Origin: a virus
IMG/VR virus record: IMGVR_UViG_3300022837_000059
Span: 1 to 29,479 of that record
Length of the DNA stretch: 29,479 nt
Direction: 5' to 3' (one strand)
The stretch's first letter is position 1, and the number at the start of each line of letters is the position of its first letter. Shown here one piece after another: positions 14,825 to 20,888 of this stretch. Made by a program: the position numbers and the translations under genes. Below the pieces are notes generated by a model. The model worked only from the letters and a program-made list of their open reading frames with translations, had not been told where the DNA came from and ran no database searches.

Positions 14825-15024
14825 TCTCTTTCTATTATCATTTCGATAAAGTGTATTGCTTTAAGTAAATCATCTTTACCACCTTTGTCCTGGTGCCTGA
14901 TAATATATTTAATTGCACATCCTTCTGGGAATAGAAGTTTGTTTTCTACTACAAATTTGCTTGGTTGAATTTTATACTTTTGGTAGTGATCACCACCTAT
15001 TTGTTTATTATAAGCTTTACTCAT
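14818..15024 (-). CDS. DUF3310-like small protein
   Basis: 68 residues. The motifs G-G-D-H-Y (10-14), a short IQPSKF, F-P-E-G-C-A-I-K-Y-I-I-R-H (about 32-44) and K-G-G-K-D-D-L-L-K-A-I-H-F-I-E (about 47-61) are exactly those of the DUF3310 ('SaV'-like) family, which is widespread in phages and often sits among nucleotide-metabolism and replication genes. It has been annotated as nucleotide kinase-like, but no kinase P-loop is visible, so the activity is unproven. Last gene of the minus-strand unit; an AGG lies upstream of the start. Confidence 0.8.
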   Translation of the reverse strand: MSKAYNKQIGGDHYQKYKIQPSKFVVENKLLFPEGCAIKYIIRHQDKGGKDDLLKAIHFIEMIIERDY

Positions 15025-15328
15025 TGAATGTTAACCTAAACTTTCCTTTATGTTTATATTTTTTACGTGGTTTATTTAATACTAAATTTTGATCATCTCT
15101 TAAAGCATAGAGATCTAACTTCATAGCTTCAGTAAACTTACGAGTAGCTTGAGAAGCATCTATTTCTGCATAAGAACATATAGTTCTAAAGTCTATAGAA
15201 TCACTGGTAAGCCATTGAATAGCTTCACGCTTATCTATAATATGATATTTATATACACCATCATACATAGCATCATGTATAGCTTGGTTTATAATAGCTC
15301 TAAACAATTTAATCTGATGGTTGCTCAT
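15017..15328 (-). CDS. Small phage protein with HTH-like segment
   Basis: 103 residues from the ATG at 15328 (a TTG two codons earlier is possible). The central section REAIQWLTSDSIDFRTICSY followed by AEIDASQATRKF resembles a phage family in which 'A.xWL.s.xxdFxxvCxxAxxdxxxvR' forms a helix-turn-helix-like unit; the C-terminal tail is basic (KPRKKYKHKGKF). It overlaps the upstream gene by 20 nt and the DUF3310-like gene by 8 nt. A DNA-binding role is plausible but not established. Confidence 0.55.
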   Translation of the reverse strand: MSNHQIKLFRAIINQAIHDAMYDGVYKYHIIDKREAIQWLTSDSIDFRTICSYAEIDASQATRKFTEAMKLDLYALRDDQNLVLNKPRKKYKHKGKFRLTFNE

Positions 15329-15497
15329 TAACAATTTCGTATGTCATACGTTGCTCTACAGTTTCTGCTTGTTCCCAAGTTAAACTTTTAGAGTCTAAAG
15401 AGTTATGTATTTTAATAGCTTCTTCATCTGAGTCAGCTTTAATAATAACTTCTGCAAAAGCAGGAAGTATAACCCATCTCTTAAACTTATAAATCAT
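15309..15497 (-). CDS. 62-aa hypothetical protein
   Basis: Starts MIYKFKRWVILPAFAEVIIK and continues with an acidic helix (ADSDEEAIKIHNSL) typical of small ferredoxin-like alpha/beta phage proteins of the 'y.v.a.s.eEA...' type. It overlaps both neighbours (4 nt upstream, 20 nt downstream). No further assignment. Confidence 0.5.
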   Translation of the reverse strand: MIYKFKRWVILPAFAEVIIKADSDEEAIKIHNSLDSKSLTWEQAETVEQRMTYEIVNEQPSD

Positions 15498-15820
15498 ATA
15501 GTATTTTTACGTCTACTAGCTTCTAATGTTCTAAATAGATCTATAATAAGACCTTCTTTATCACGTTTGTTTTCTAATGTAGATGCTGTAACTTCTGCAT
15601 CAAACAATTCTTTAACAGCATTGTTATAAATATCAGACGCATAAAAAGATTGTTCTTTAGCAGATATACTTTTATCTTCTGAGTTACCTGTAATATGTAA
15701 TGCTTTTTTTCTTTTTAATAATCTATCTAAATATTTTACATTAGCATTTGATTCAGCGTTACTCTCATCTGTGTCTGAAAGAAATGTTAGTGCATCTTCT
15801 AATCGTTTTTCAGTTATCAT
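15494..15820 (-). CDS. Helical phage protein next to SSB/nuclease genes
   Basis: 108 residues, almost entirely helical. It starts MITEKRLEDALTFLSDTDES and ends with LIIDLFRTLEASRR. The pattern 'I(T/S)E.RLE.AL.fL..TDE' at the N-terminus and 'L....RT.EASRR' at the C-terminus is one I recall from small phage proteins that lie beside recombination genes. AGAGGATAAAA gives a good ribosome site. Its function is not known to me. Confidence 0.55.
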   Translation of the reverse strand: MITEKRLEDALTFLSDTDESNAESNANVKYLDRLLKRKKALHITGNSEDKSISAKEQSFYASDIYNNAVKELFDAEVTASTLENKRDKEGLIIDLFRTLEASRRKNTI

Positions 15821-16046
15821 TTTTATCCTCTGTTGGTTTACAATATGTTAACATAACTTGGTACTCTTTGGTATCTATTTTATAAAATATTCCTACACCT
15901 TGAGAATCTTTGTAATATAAATTTTGTTCTACATATTCTTCACAAGTTTTGTAATCTATAAATTTTTCTTTAAGAACATATTTCATTGTTAATTTTGCAG
16001 GATCTATTTCAGTTGGAATAATTAACATCATTAATAATTCAATCAT
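15810..16046 (-). CDS. 78-aa hypothetical protein
   Basis: Starts MIELLMMLIIPTEIDPAKLT; the hydrophobic first 10 residues might be a short signal or membrane-associated segment, but lack basic residues. The rest is polar with C-E-E-Y-V-E and an aromatic-rich end (GIFYKIDTKEYQVMLTYC). AAGGAG lies 4 nt before ATG. It is the first gene downstream of a strong intrinsic terminator, so it either has its own promoter or depends on readthrough. Confidence 0.45.
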   Translation of the reverse strand: MIELLMMLIIPTEIDPAKLTMKYVLKEKFIDYKTCEEYVEQNLYYKDSQGVGIFYKIDTKEYQVMLTYCKPTEDKNDN

Positions 16047-16060
16047 AAACTCCTTAATTT

Positions 16061-16106
16061 AAAAAGGCACTACCACAGTGAACAACCTTGATTCTGTAGT
16101 AATGCC
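16061..16106 (-). terminator. Intrinsic terminator, minus direction (weaker in plus direction)
   Basis: On the minus strand GGCATTACTACAG (16106-16094) pairs with CTGTGGTAGTGCC (16078-16066), 13 consecutive pairs including two G-U, with a 15-nt loop. It is followed at once by TTTTT (16065-16061). In the plus direction two pairs are lost (A-C mismatches), though TAGTTTT follows, so it mainly serves the minus strand. It lies between the SSB-like gene and the 78-aa gene. Confidence 0.8.
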
Positions 16107-16138
16107 TAGTTTTCTAACTCGAGGGAGATAAGAAATTG

Positions 16139-16639
16139 TTAAAATGGTACATCGTCTTTTAGTATCTCATCGACACTAGAAGCTTTTGCATCTAATACTT
16201 TTCTGACTAAATTATCTATTTGCTGAAACTCACTATCAGTTGGTACTTTGCCACCTGACATATAAGACGCAATAAGATTACTCATAGTCAATCTATACTT
16301 TTCGGAAAATTGGTCCAAAGTATTTCTTGTTGCATAAGAATTGTTTGCTGTATTAGCAGAGTATGTAGCGTTAACTACAGGAGCTGATCCTGAGCTATCT
16401 GATACTTCACTTAAGCATTCTATTCTAGATGCTGTTTGATATTGCTTACCAGTTTTACTTGTTCTAACTGGCTGTGCATCAATTTTTAGTCTTGCTCCCT
16501 TTGGCCATCTTGATGAGCCTAAAGCTTCACCATATACAGTCATGTCTGTACCATCATCTTTAGTAATGTACACAGTAACTTGACCATCATCTTTCTCAAA
16601 TGCTTTTTTAAATGAGCATTCAAATGTTTCGTGTTCCAT
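16139..16639 (-). CDS. Single-stranded DNA-binding-like protein
   Basis: 166 residues from the ATG at 16639, chosen because AGGAGA lies just upstream (an in-frame ATG 16 codons earlier lacks this). The N-terminal half is beta-rich (MEHETFECSFKKAF, VTVYITKDDG, KGARLKIDAQPVR) as in an OB fold; then a Ser/Ala/Asn linker, a helical section, and a final acidic peptide DEILKDDVPF. The last element mimics the D-D-x-(I/V)-P-F tail with which bacterial and phage SSBs recruit partner proteins. It is adjacent to the nuclease gene and just upstream of the terminator. Function inferred from fold pattern plus tail. Confidence 0.65.
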   Translation of the reverse strand: MEHETFECSFKKAFEKDDGQVTVYITKDDGTDMTVYGEALGSSRWPKGARLKIDAQPVRTSKTGKQYQTASRIECLSEVSDSSGSAPVVNATYSANTANNSYATRNTLDQFSEKYRLTMSNLIASYMSGGKVPTDSEFQQIDNLVRKVLDAKASSVDEILKDDVPF

Positions 16640-16700
16640 GTTCGTTCTCCTATTTATTTGTTTTATTATTTTTCCAAACTTTTGCATTGGTTCTTATAGC

Positions 16701-17468
16701 CTATTTAAAGGCTTCTTGCCAAACCTTTTTTGCATATATTCTAGATGGCTCATTATCTGATTTACCCCATCTAAAGTTATCCATAGTCAATGGAAACATT
16801 TTAACTATGTCCTCTTTTGTTTTAGCAATATCCAAGATATGTTCTATATGTTTCATAGCTTGTATAATGGTCTCTAAATGACCCTCTCTGCCCTCCATAT
16901 CCACGCTGTAAACGTCCTTGTAAGAACAATACAGCAATGCTGTCGGTTTATTGAAAAGGTCTTTGTACAGAGCTTGTTGACGCAAATCAGCGTCTTTTGG
17001 GTACCATCTGCTATCAATAGCACCAGATTTAAGTCTTTTTATGTAAGCAGTAGCTTTAGTATCTATGATTACATCATCAAATTCGAAGTCAGTAACACCT
17101 TTGACATCAAATTTTAAACCATATTTTTCGCCAGGCGACACAATTTCTTTCTGATAAGAAATAATTTTACCGAACTGAGGAAGTTCTTTAACAAATTGAT
17201 TTGCAATTATACCAGACCAAAGACATTCGTCATCTGACTCATCACCTTTTAGTTCTAGGTATTTGGTTTTTGCAATATCTATGATAACTTCTTCATCAGT
17301 GATTTGGTTTTGCAAAGCGTGTTCTGCTGCAGCTTCAGCAGTACTGCCCATTTTCATTCTGGCGTTAGCTTCAGAACTAAAATCATACAAGTTATTAATT
17401 ATCCAATGAGGTGGAGAATCAATAAAACTATTAGTTTTAGAAGCACTATGTCTATACTCAATTTTCAT
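16701..17468 (-). CDS. PD-(D/E)XK exonuclease (Cas4/RecB-like)
   Basis: 255 residues from the ATG at 17468 (AGGAT upstream); a possible longer start would add 9 residues. The core motifs are a helix with M-G-S-T-A-E-A-A-A-E-H-A-L (about 40-52), then G-V-T-D-F-E-F-D-D-V-I-I-D-T-K-A-T (about 124-140), giving the catalytic Asp (D127), the second acidic residue (D136) and Lys (K138) of the PD-(D/E)XK fold, and a downstream Q-x-x-x-Y helix (LRQQALYKDLF). Such phage nucleases trim DNA ends for recombination or degrade host DNA. Next to an SSB-like gene, a role in recombination-dependent replication is likely. Confidence 0.75.
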   Translation of the reverse strand: MKIEYRHSASKTNSFIDSPPHWIINNLYDFSSEANARMKMGSTAEAAAEHALQNQITDEEVIIDIAKTKYLELKGDESDDECLWSGIIANQFVKELPQFGKIISYQKEIVSPGEKYGLKFDVKGVTDFEFDDVIIDTKATAYIKRLKSGAIDSRWYPKDADLRQQALYKDLFNKPTALLYCSYKDVYSVDMEGREGHLETIIQAMKHIEHILDIAKTKEDIVKMFPLTMDNFRWGKSDNEPSRIYAKKVWQEAFK

Positions 17469-17477
17469 GTTTATCCT

Positions 17478-17777
17478 ATGGTTAGTTATGTTCAAAAGTA
17501 TTGTAGTTTATCTTATAATGTATCTTTAGATATATTAAAAGGTAAAAGAATTGTTAGTAATAGTAACGAATATAAAATATATAATTTATGTATTTTACTT
17601 TCTTGGCTATTGCACCCTACACAAGTGTATGGGTGTAAGAGCATTATTGCACGTCTACATAATTGTAACAAAAACAGAGTTTATAGATTAAATAATTTGT
17701 ACAATAAAAACGAAAAATTTAGATCTTTCGTTGATAAAGAATTAGAAAATTATAAAATAAATTATGCGTCAGATTGA
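17478..17777 (+). CDS. Possible DnaA-domain-IV-like DNA-binding protein
   Basis: 99 residues from the ATG at 17478; the frame is open further upstream (ATG at 17448) but that would run into the divergent nuclease gene. The C-terminal half has a helix-turn-helix-like segment (YGCKSIIARLHNCNKNRVYR) followed by L-N-N-L-Y-N and a final helix EKFRSFVDKELENYK. The 'xxxHxxVxxxxxxxxxLxxxxxxFxxxvxxLxxxL' flow recalls the DNA-binding domain IV of DnaA. The match is weak and no ATPase domain is present. First gene of a plus-strand island of DNA-binding proteins. Confidence 0.35.
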   Translation: MVSYVQKYCSLSYNVSLDILKGKRIVSNSNEYKIYNLCILLSWLLHPTQVYGCKSIIARLHNCNKNRVYRLNNLYNKNEKFRSFVDKELENYKINYASD

Positions 17778-18237
17778 GAAACCAGAGCTAATTTCTACTA
17801 TCTTAGATAAGCGTCAAGTATGGTTAAACATACGTGAATCTCGTTTATTATATATGTATCATCGTAAACTTATATCTATAGAATTATACGAAGCTGGTTC
17901 TCGTTATCGTATTATGTGTGAACTCCAAGGTGGAGGAACTGGCAATGTTCTAAAAGAACGTATTGACAATTCTAACACAGACTTTATAACTTCATCTCTT
18001 GGTGCTGCATTAGCAGTCAAAGATGTTGATGATGAGTTAGGTAAAAGAGTTTCTAAAATTATGAAATTGTTTTGTCATTTTAATTATGGTATTATTGAGA
18101 TAGCAAATATTTTAGGTTTAACAGAACGCAAAGCATCTAACCAAGTACATGAAGGGTTATCAGATTTAGCAATTTATTATGGCTACAAAAAAGTGCACAA
18201 TACTATCAGAGGAAAAGGTACAAAGAATAAAAGATAA
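17764..18237 (+). CDS. Phage HTH protein, sigma-region-4-like C-terminus
   Basis: 157 residues. The N-terminal half has a helix with L-Y-E-A-G-S-R-Y-R (about 41-49). The C-terminal third is a helix-turn-helix, HFNYGIIEIANILGLTERKA followed by S-N-Q-V-H-E-G-L, whose 'I.eIA..LgLteR....v..gL..La' pattern fits sigma-70 region 4 or late-regulator proteins of phages. Proteins of this size and layout occur in alphaproteobacterial phages next to nuclease genes. It overlaps both neighbours (14 and 59 nt). Likely a transcription regulator; target unknown. Confidence 0.55.
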   Translation: MRQIEKPELISTILDKRQVWLNIRESRLLYMYHRKLISIELYEAGSRYRIMCELQGGGTGNVLKERIDNSNTDFITSSLGAALAVKDVDDELGKRVSKIMKLFCHFNYGIIEIANILGLTERKASNQVHEGLSDLAIYYGYKKVHNTIRGKGTKNKR

Positions 18238-18601
18238 AGAATATCTTAAATGGGTAGCTTCTAATCCATGTATCTTATGTCAAGACACACAGTCTCAAGC
18301 ACACCATATAACTTTTGCTATGCCTAGAGGTTTCTCACAGAAAGTTGGAGATCAATTTACTGTTCCTCTTTGCTATAAACATCATCATCAATTGCATACT
18401 AATGGTATGAGTGAAAAAGATTTTTGGATCAAATTAGATATAGATGCTGTTGATATATGCTCTAAATTCTATAGTCATTACCACGATATGTGGAAGAATA
18501 AGAACTTTTTTTATGATGATTCTATGCTTTGGCGTACAGTTTATGATGAACTTGTACCTAAGATACAGAATAACATTGATTTTTTACTGCAACCCAAATA
18601 A
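18179..18601 (+). CDS. HNH-type nuclease (DUF968-like)
   Basis: 140 residues. Zinc and catalytic residues are in the expected order: C31-x-x-C34 (NPCILC), A-H42-H43-I, a KVGDQF segment, then V-P-L-C65-x-x-H68-H-H70-x-x-L-H73. This matches the DUF968/NinG-like phage HNH family (C-x-x-C ... A-H-H ... P-L-C-x-x-H-H-x-x-x-H). Family members act on Holliday junctions or double-stranded DNA. No ribosome site precedes the ATG and there is a 59-nt overlap with the upstream gene, so the true start may be slightly different, but the domain is intact. Confidence 0.75.
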   Translation: MATKKCTILSEEKVQRIKDKEYLKWVASNPCILCQDTQSQAHHITFAMPRGFSQKVGDQFTVPLCYKHHHQLHTNGMSEKDFWIKLDIDAVDICSKFYSHYHDMWKNKNFFYDDSMLWRTVYDELVPKIQNNIDFLLQPK

Positions 18602-18635
18602 TTAATATAAATATCCTCACTAGAAGTACGCACAT

Positions 18636-18923
18636 ATGAATAAATTATTAAAGTTTCCTAAGAAATCTAAAAAGAATTATTCTGAAACATTCTTGGATAA
18701 TGTTAAACCAGAAGCTATTGGCGATTTTATTAAACGTCAAAATCCTGATATGTGTATTAGAGCTGCAGACGCAATGGCTCTAGCTATTATTTACAGTACA
18801 TATCTTCAATTAGTCTTTGACGAAGAAGGTCACAATGTTCCAGATAACATTATGGACGCTTTAGACGAGAACGATAGATCAACTTTTATATGGGCTGCTA
18901 ATGGCAAAGAAACTCTCCACTAA
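18636..18923 (+). CDS. 95-aa hypothetical protein
   Basis: Starts MNKLLKFPKKSKKNYSETFL, a basic N-terminus, followed by a mainly helical acidic body (DMCIRAADAMALAIIYSTYL, NIMDALDENDRSTFIWAANG). No membrane segment beyond one moderately hydrophobic helix. It ends inside the next gene (23-nt overlap). Not recognised. Confidence 0.5.
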   Translation: MNKLLKFPKKSKKNYSETFLDNVKPEAIGDFIKRQNPDMCIRAADAMALAIIYSTYLQLVFDEEGHNVPDNIMDALDENDRSTFIWAANGKETLH

Positions 18924-19203
18924 AAACAAAGTTTGTTTTACTTCTAAAGAATCTACAATCTTTCCTTACGACAAATATAGAGTGGAGTGGCTTGACTGTA
19001 TAAGTGATTCAGGTTGGGCAGATAAAAAAGAATTTATTAATATGAAATTAGCTACACCTGTAAATGAAGGTTGGCTATTTTCTAAAGACAAAAATTACGT
19101 TAAGCTGTTTGCAGCATACATACCTGAAGATGATGGTACATATACTTATGGAGATCGTACTAATATTCCTACGTCTTGGGTTGTTAAGATAACTAAAATT
19201 TAA
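18901..19203 (+). CDS. 100-aa hypothetical protein, possibly SH3-like
   Basis: Begins MAKKLSTKNKVCFTSKESTI. The later part is beta-rich: RVEWLDCISDSGWADKKEF, then GWLFSKDKNYVKLFAAYIPE and a closing Y-G-D-R-T-N-I-P-T-S-W-V-V-K-I-T-K-I. This 'V.W.D...d.gW.....' to 'IP.s.I..i..l' shape recurs in small phage proteins of unknown function. Last gene of the plus-strand island; a structured element starts directly after its stop. Confidence 0.5.
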   Translation: MAKKLSTKNKVCFTSKESTIFPYDKYRVEWLDCISDSGWADKKEFINMKLATPVNEGWLFSKDKNYVKLFAAYIPEDDGTYTYGDRTNIPTSWVVKITKI

Positions 19204-19273
19204 TAAAACAGCCGTTATCTGGTGTTTAAACTCACCAGCCCTAACAGGTACGGAATCCGATTGAACTGTTTTA
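19204..19273. ncRNA. Structured 70-nt element (three-way-junction-like), possible bidirectional terminator
   Basis: Outer stem TAAAACAG (19204-19211) pairs with CTGTTTTA (19266-19273), 8 bp. Inside, CCGTTA (19212-19217) pairs with TAAC-A-GG (19242-19248), enclosing CTGGTG (19219-19224) paired with CACCAG (19233-19238) around an 8-nt loop TTTAAACT. A small CGG/CCG pair (19251-19259) fills the remainder. It lies between convergent genes and is flanked by T/A-rich runs in both directions. It has tRNA-like size but no T-arm consensus or CCA-type end. I call it a structured element; the terminator role is the simplest explanation. Confidence 0.45.
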
Positions 19274-19312
19274 ATTTAATTGGCTTTGTATATTATTTAA
19301 TAAAACTTTATA

Positions 19313-19393
19313 TTAAGCTGGTATAAATTTAATACGTTTACCACTTTTGTCGTAACCAATTAACAAGTCAGACAGTCTCCCATCTGGCTCTAT
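19313..19393 (-). pseudogene. Start-less ORF fragment, possible small-gene remnant
   Basis: The minus strand encodes IEPDGRLSDLLIGYDKSGKR followed by IKFIPA and a stop at 19313. The composition is convincingly protein-like, but an in-frame TAG at 19394-19396 precedes it and no ATG/GTG is available. A -1 shift near TTTTAGA (about 19392-19398) would join it to an upstream open frame that has only a TTG start. It may be a decayed gene, a shift-dependent microprotein, or chance. Confidence 0.25.
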
Positions 19394-19405
19394 CTAAAAT
19401 AGGTA

Positions 19406-19422
19406 AAAGGTTGCGAACCTTT
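19406..19422. terminator. Perfect 7-bp hairpin between convergent genes
   Basis: AAAGGTT (19406-19412) and AACCTTT (19416-19422) enclose a GCG loop. No long T-run follows on either strand (TCTTTAG in plus, TACCTATTTTA in minus), so as a terminator it would be weak; it lies 28 nt past the stop of the minus-strand gene ending at 19451. The rest of 19274-19450 holds only the ORF fragment noted above. Confidence 0.35.
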
Positions 19423-19450
19423 CTTTAGTATCAAAACCTAATCAGAATTC

Positions 19451-19750
19451 TTAAATACCTTTTGTAGTATACATATCATTAATATTATCAGAATCTTTTT
19501 GAGCTTCTGTTTTTAATGGGTCTGTATATACTTCTTCTACTTTAATTGTAGAGTGTTCTATTATACGTTTTCTAGTAGCTGTTATCTCAGCTTTAACATG
19601 GTCTTTAGCGTGTTCTAATACCTGAATTAACTTTGGAAAGTTAGTTGGGTATATACCATATATACTTAGATCGTTAATTGCTGTCGCTACTCTTTGAAGT
19701 CCTCTTTGACGTTTTTCTAGTCTCAGAATCTCGCTGTCTGGCATTATCAT
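19451..19750 (-). CDS. 99-aa hypothetical, coiled-coil-like
   Basis: Starts MIMPDSEILRLEKRQRGLQR (a second ATG two codons on is equally possible); AAGGAG lies about 10 nt upstream. It is mainly helical and charged, with a mid-section NDLSIYGIYPTNFPKLIQVL and an acidic C-terminus (KTEAQKDSDNIND). It is the last gene of the right minus-strand arm and overlaps the preceding micro-gene in another frame by 77 nt. Function not recognised. Confidence 0.5.
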   Translation of the reverse strand: MIMPDSEILRLEKRQRGLQRVATAINDLSIYGIYPTNFPKLIQVLEHAKDHVKAEITATRKRIIEHSTIKVEEVYTDPLKTEAQKDSDNINDMYTTKGI

Positions 19751-19838
19751 TTTCTTCCATCTCCTTTATTATACGTTTTAACTTATCTATTTCTAATTGC
19801 TTTCCAGCAAGTAGCATACGCATTGCTCTTTCATCCAT
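19674..19838 (-). CDS. 54-aa microprotein, helix plus basic/Ser tail
   Basis: ATG at 19838 overlaps the stop of the upstream gene (8 nt). The product is MDERAMRMLLAGKQLEIDKL then KRIIKEMEENDNA, a single amphipathic helix, followed by a low-complexity Arg/Lys/Ser/Thr tail that lies entirely within the overlap with the next gene. The first 33 residues look real; the tail may be a by-product of the overlap. Confidence 0.4.
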   Translation of the reverse strand: MDERAMRMLLAGKQLEIDKLKRIIKEMEENDNARQRDSETRKTSKRTSKSSDSN

Positions 19839-20076
19839 GGTCTCTTACCTCTGTTAAGTGTGTGTCTAATTGTTCAGACAATTGCTCATATTCTACAAGC
19901 CATTCTTGTAAAATCAAGGAATGTTTATCATGTAGAAAACCACATTCTATAGCATTACCAAGTACTGCAACAGATTCTTTAGCATCAGATAACTGATTTA
20001 CTAAATTATCTATTTCATACTTTCTTGACTTATTTTTAGATATAACTTCTAGATGTTCATCTTTAAGTTCTGTCAT
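19831..20076 (-). CDS. 81-aa hypothetical, coiled-coil-like
   Basis: MTELKDEHLEVISKNKSRKY leads two helical segments with leucine/isoleucine spacing (IDNLVNQLSDAKESVAVLGN; LILQEWLVEYEQLSEQLD). The protein is acidic with no membrane segment. It overlaps the upstream gene by 4 nt and the next by 8 nt. Not recognised. Confidence 0.5.
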   Translation of the reverse strand: MTELKDEHLEVISKNKSRKYEIDNLVNQLSDAKESVAVLGNAIECGFLHDKHSLILQEWLVEYEQLSEQLDTHLTEVRDHG

Positions 20077-20336
20077 TTTTGCATCTCCTCTACAGCACCT
20101 CTTGCTGAGTTTAGTTTATCAGTCATTAATTTATCTAAGTTATTTTTCATAGACTCATATTTTAATTGAGTCAGTTGATGTTCTTCTTTTTCCAAATCTA
20201 AATCTTTACGAAGTTTTAATACTTCTTGTAATGATTTACTTAACTTAGATCTTAAATCTAAGATTAATGTATTTAGTTCAAACAAAGAATCATTCATATT
20301 TTCTTGTTCTTTTAAGTTTTCCATACCTTCATTCAT
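20073..20336 (-). CDS. 87-aa coiled-coil protein
   Basis: The start is set at the ATG at 20336 because AAAGGAGG lies 6-7 nt upstream; an upstream in-frame ATG has no such site. The product MNEGMENLKEQENMNDSLFE continues as one long heptad-patterned helix (LILDLRSKLSKSLQEVLKLR, DLEKEEHQLTQLKYESMKNN). Nothing indicates a specific function; such small coiled-coil proteins in phage early arms often bind host proteins, which is only a general expectation. Confidence 0.55.
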   Translation of the reverse strand: MNEGMENLKEQENMNDSLFELNTLILDLRSKLSKSLQEVLKLRKDLDLEKEEHQLTQLKYESMKNNLDKLMTDKLNSARGAVEEMQK

Positions 20337-20658
20337 TATTTTCCTCCTTTTGTATAACGCATACTGTACCATGTAATACAGATCCTGGCAATGCCATATG
20401 ACCTGTCTTATCTTGCCATGCTTTCCAAGCCACTGTAGCTCCTATATTTGGTTGAGAATCTTCTTGCATAAGAAATTCCTCATCAAAGTATATATCTACA
20501 TACCCATCTTTTCTATTAGAATACTCAGGGTAATAAGCTTTAGACATTTCTATCATACTACAATCTATTTGTTTATACATATCTTGAAATGTAGGTTTTT
20601 TAGAATAATCAACAGATTCTGTTGTATTATCTGATTTAATTACGTGTAATTTATACAT
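20329..20658 (-). CDS. DUF3846-like protein
   Basis: 109 residues. The central part 'MYKQIDCSMIEM' followed by a short strand D-G-Y-V-D-I-Y-F-D-E-E-F, then Q-P-N-I-G-A-T and the closing LPGSVLHGTVCVI follow the DUF3846 pattern (hydrophobic 'q.iVgG.iE.v', 'D...y.nEe....p.N..A', 'G.ilGtvvv'). The family is common in phages and plasmids and has no known function. Starts 1 nt into the upstream stop, so coupling is likely. Confidence 0.5.
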   Translation of the reverse strand: MYKLHVIKSDNTTESVDYSKKPTFQDMYKQIDCSMIEMSKAYYPEYSNRKDGYVDIYFDEEFLMQEDSQPNIGATVAWKAWQDKTGHMALPGSVLHGTVCVIQKEENNE

Positions 20659-20888
20659 TATTCTTCCTCATAAGGTTCAAAAGTAACTTCTATTTTACAA
20701 GTTTTACCTTCATGTTTATGCCAAACATCATCTAAATTATCTATTAAAGATATAAAATCTTTACTTTGAATACATTCGTCTGATGTTAAGTATTGAGTTA
20801 CTGTAGTAGTTTTACTTTTCTTTTGATTTTTCCAAGTATAGTCCATTGAAAATATTTTATATTTATCTATGTGCATTAGTTCATCCAT
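20658..20888 (-). CDS. 76-aa hypothetical, MDELM start
   Basis: MDELMHIDKYKIFSMDYTWK begins a small alpha/beta protein with a basic mid-part (KNQKKSKTTTVTQYLTSDEC) and an acidic end (EVTFEPYEEE). The first five residues are shared with the next gene upstream because both begin in a copied 28-bp segment. Not recognised. Confidence 0.5.
   Translation of the reverse strand: MDELMHIDKYKIFSMDYTWKNQKKSKTTTVTQYLTSDECIQSKDFISLIDNLDDVWHKHEGKTCKIEVTFEPYEEE

Noticed and set aside
19204-19273. tRNA gene
   Set aside because: Size and a 7-8 bp closing stem fit, but on neither strand is there a TTCRANY loop with a 5-bp T stem, a 7-nt anticodon loop on a 5-bp stem, or D-loop GG in the right place.
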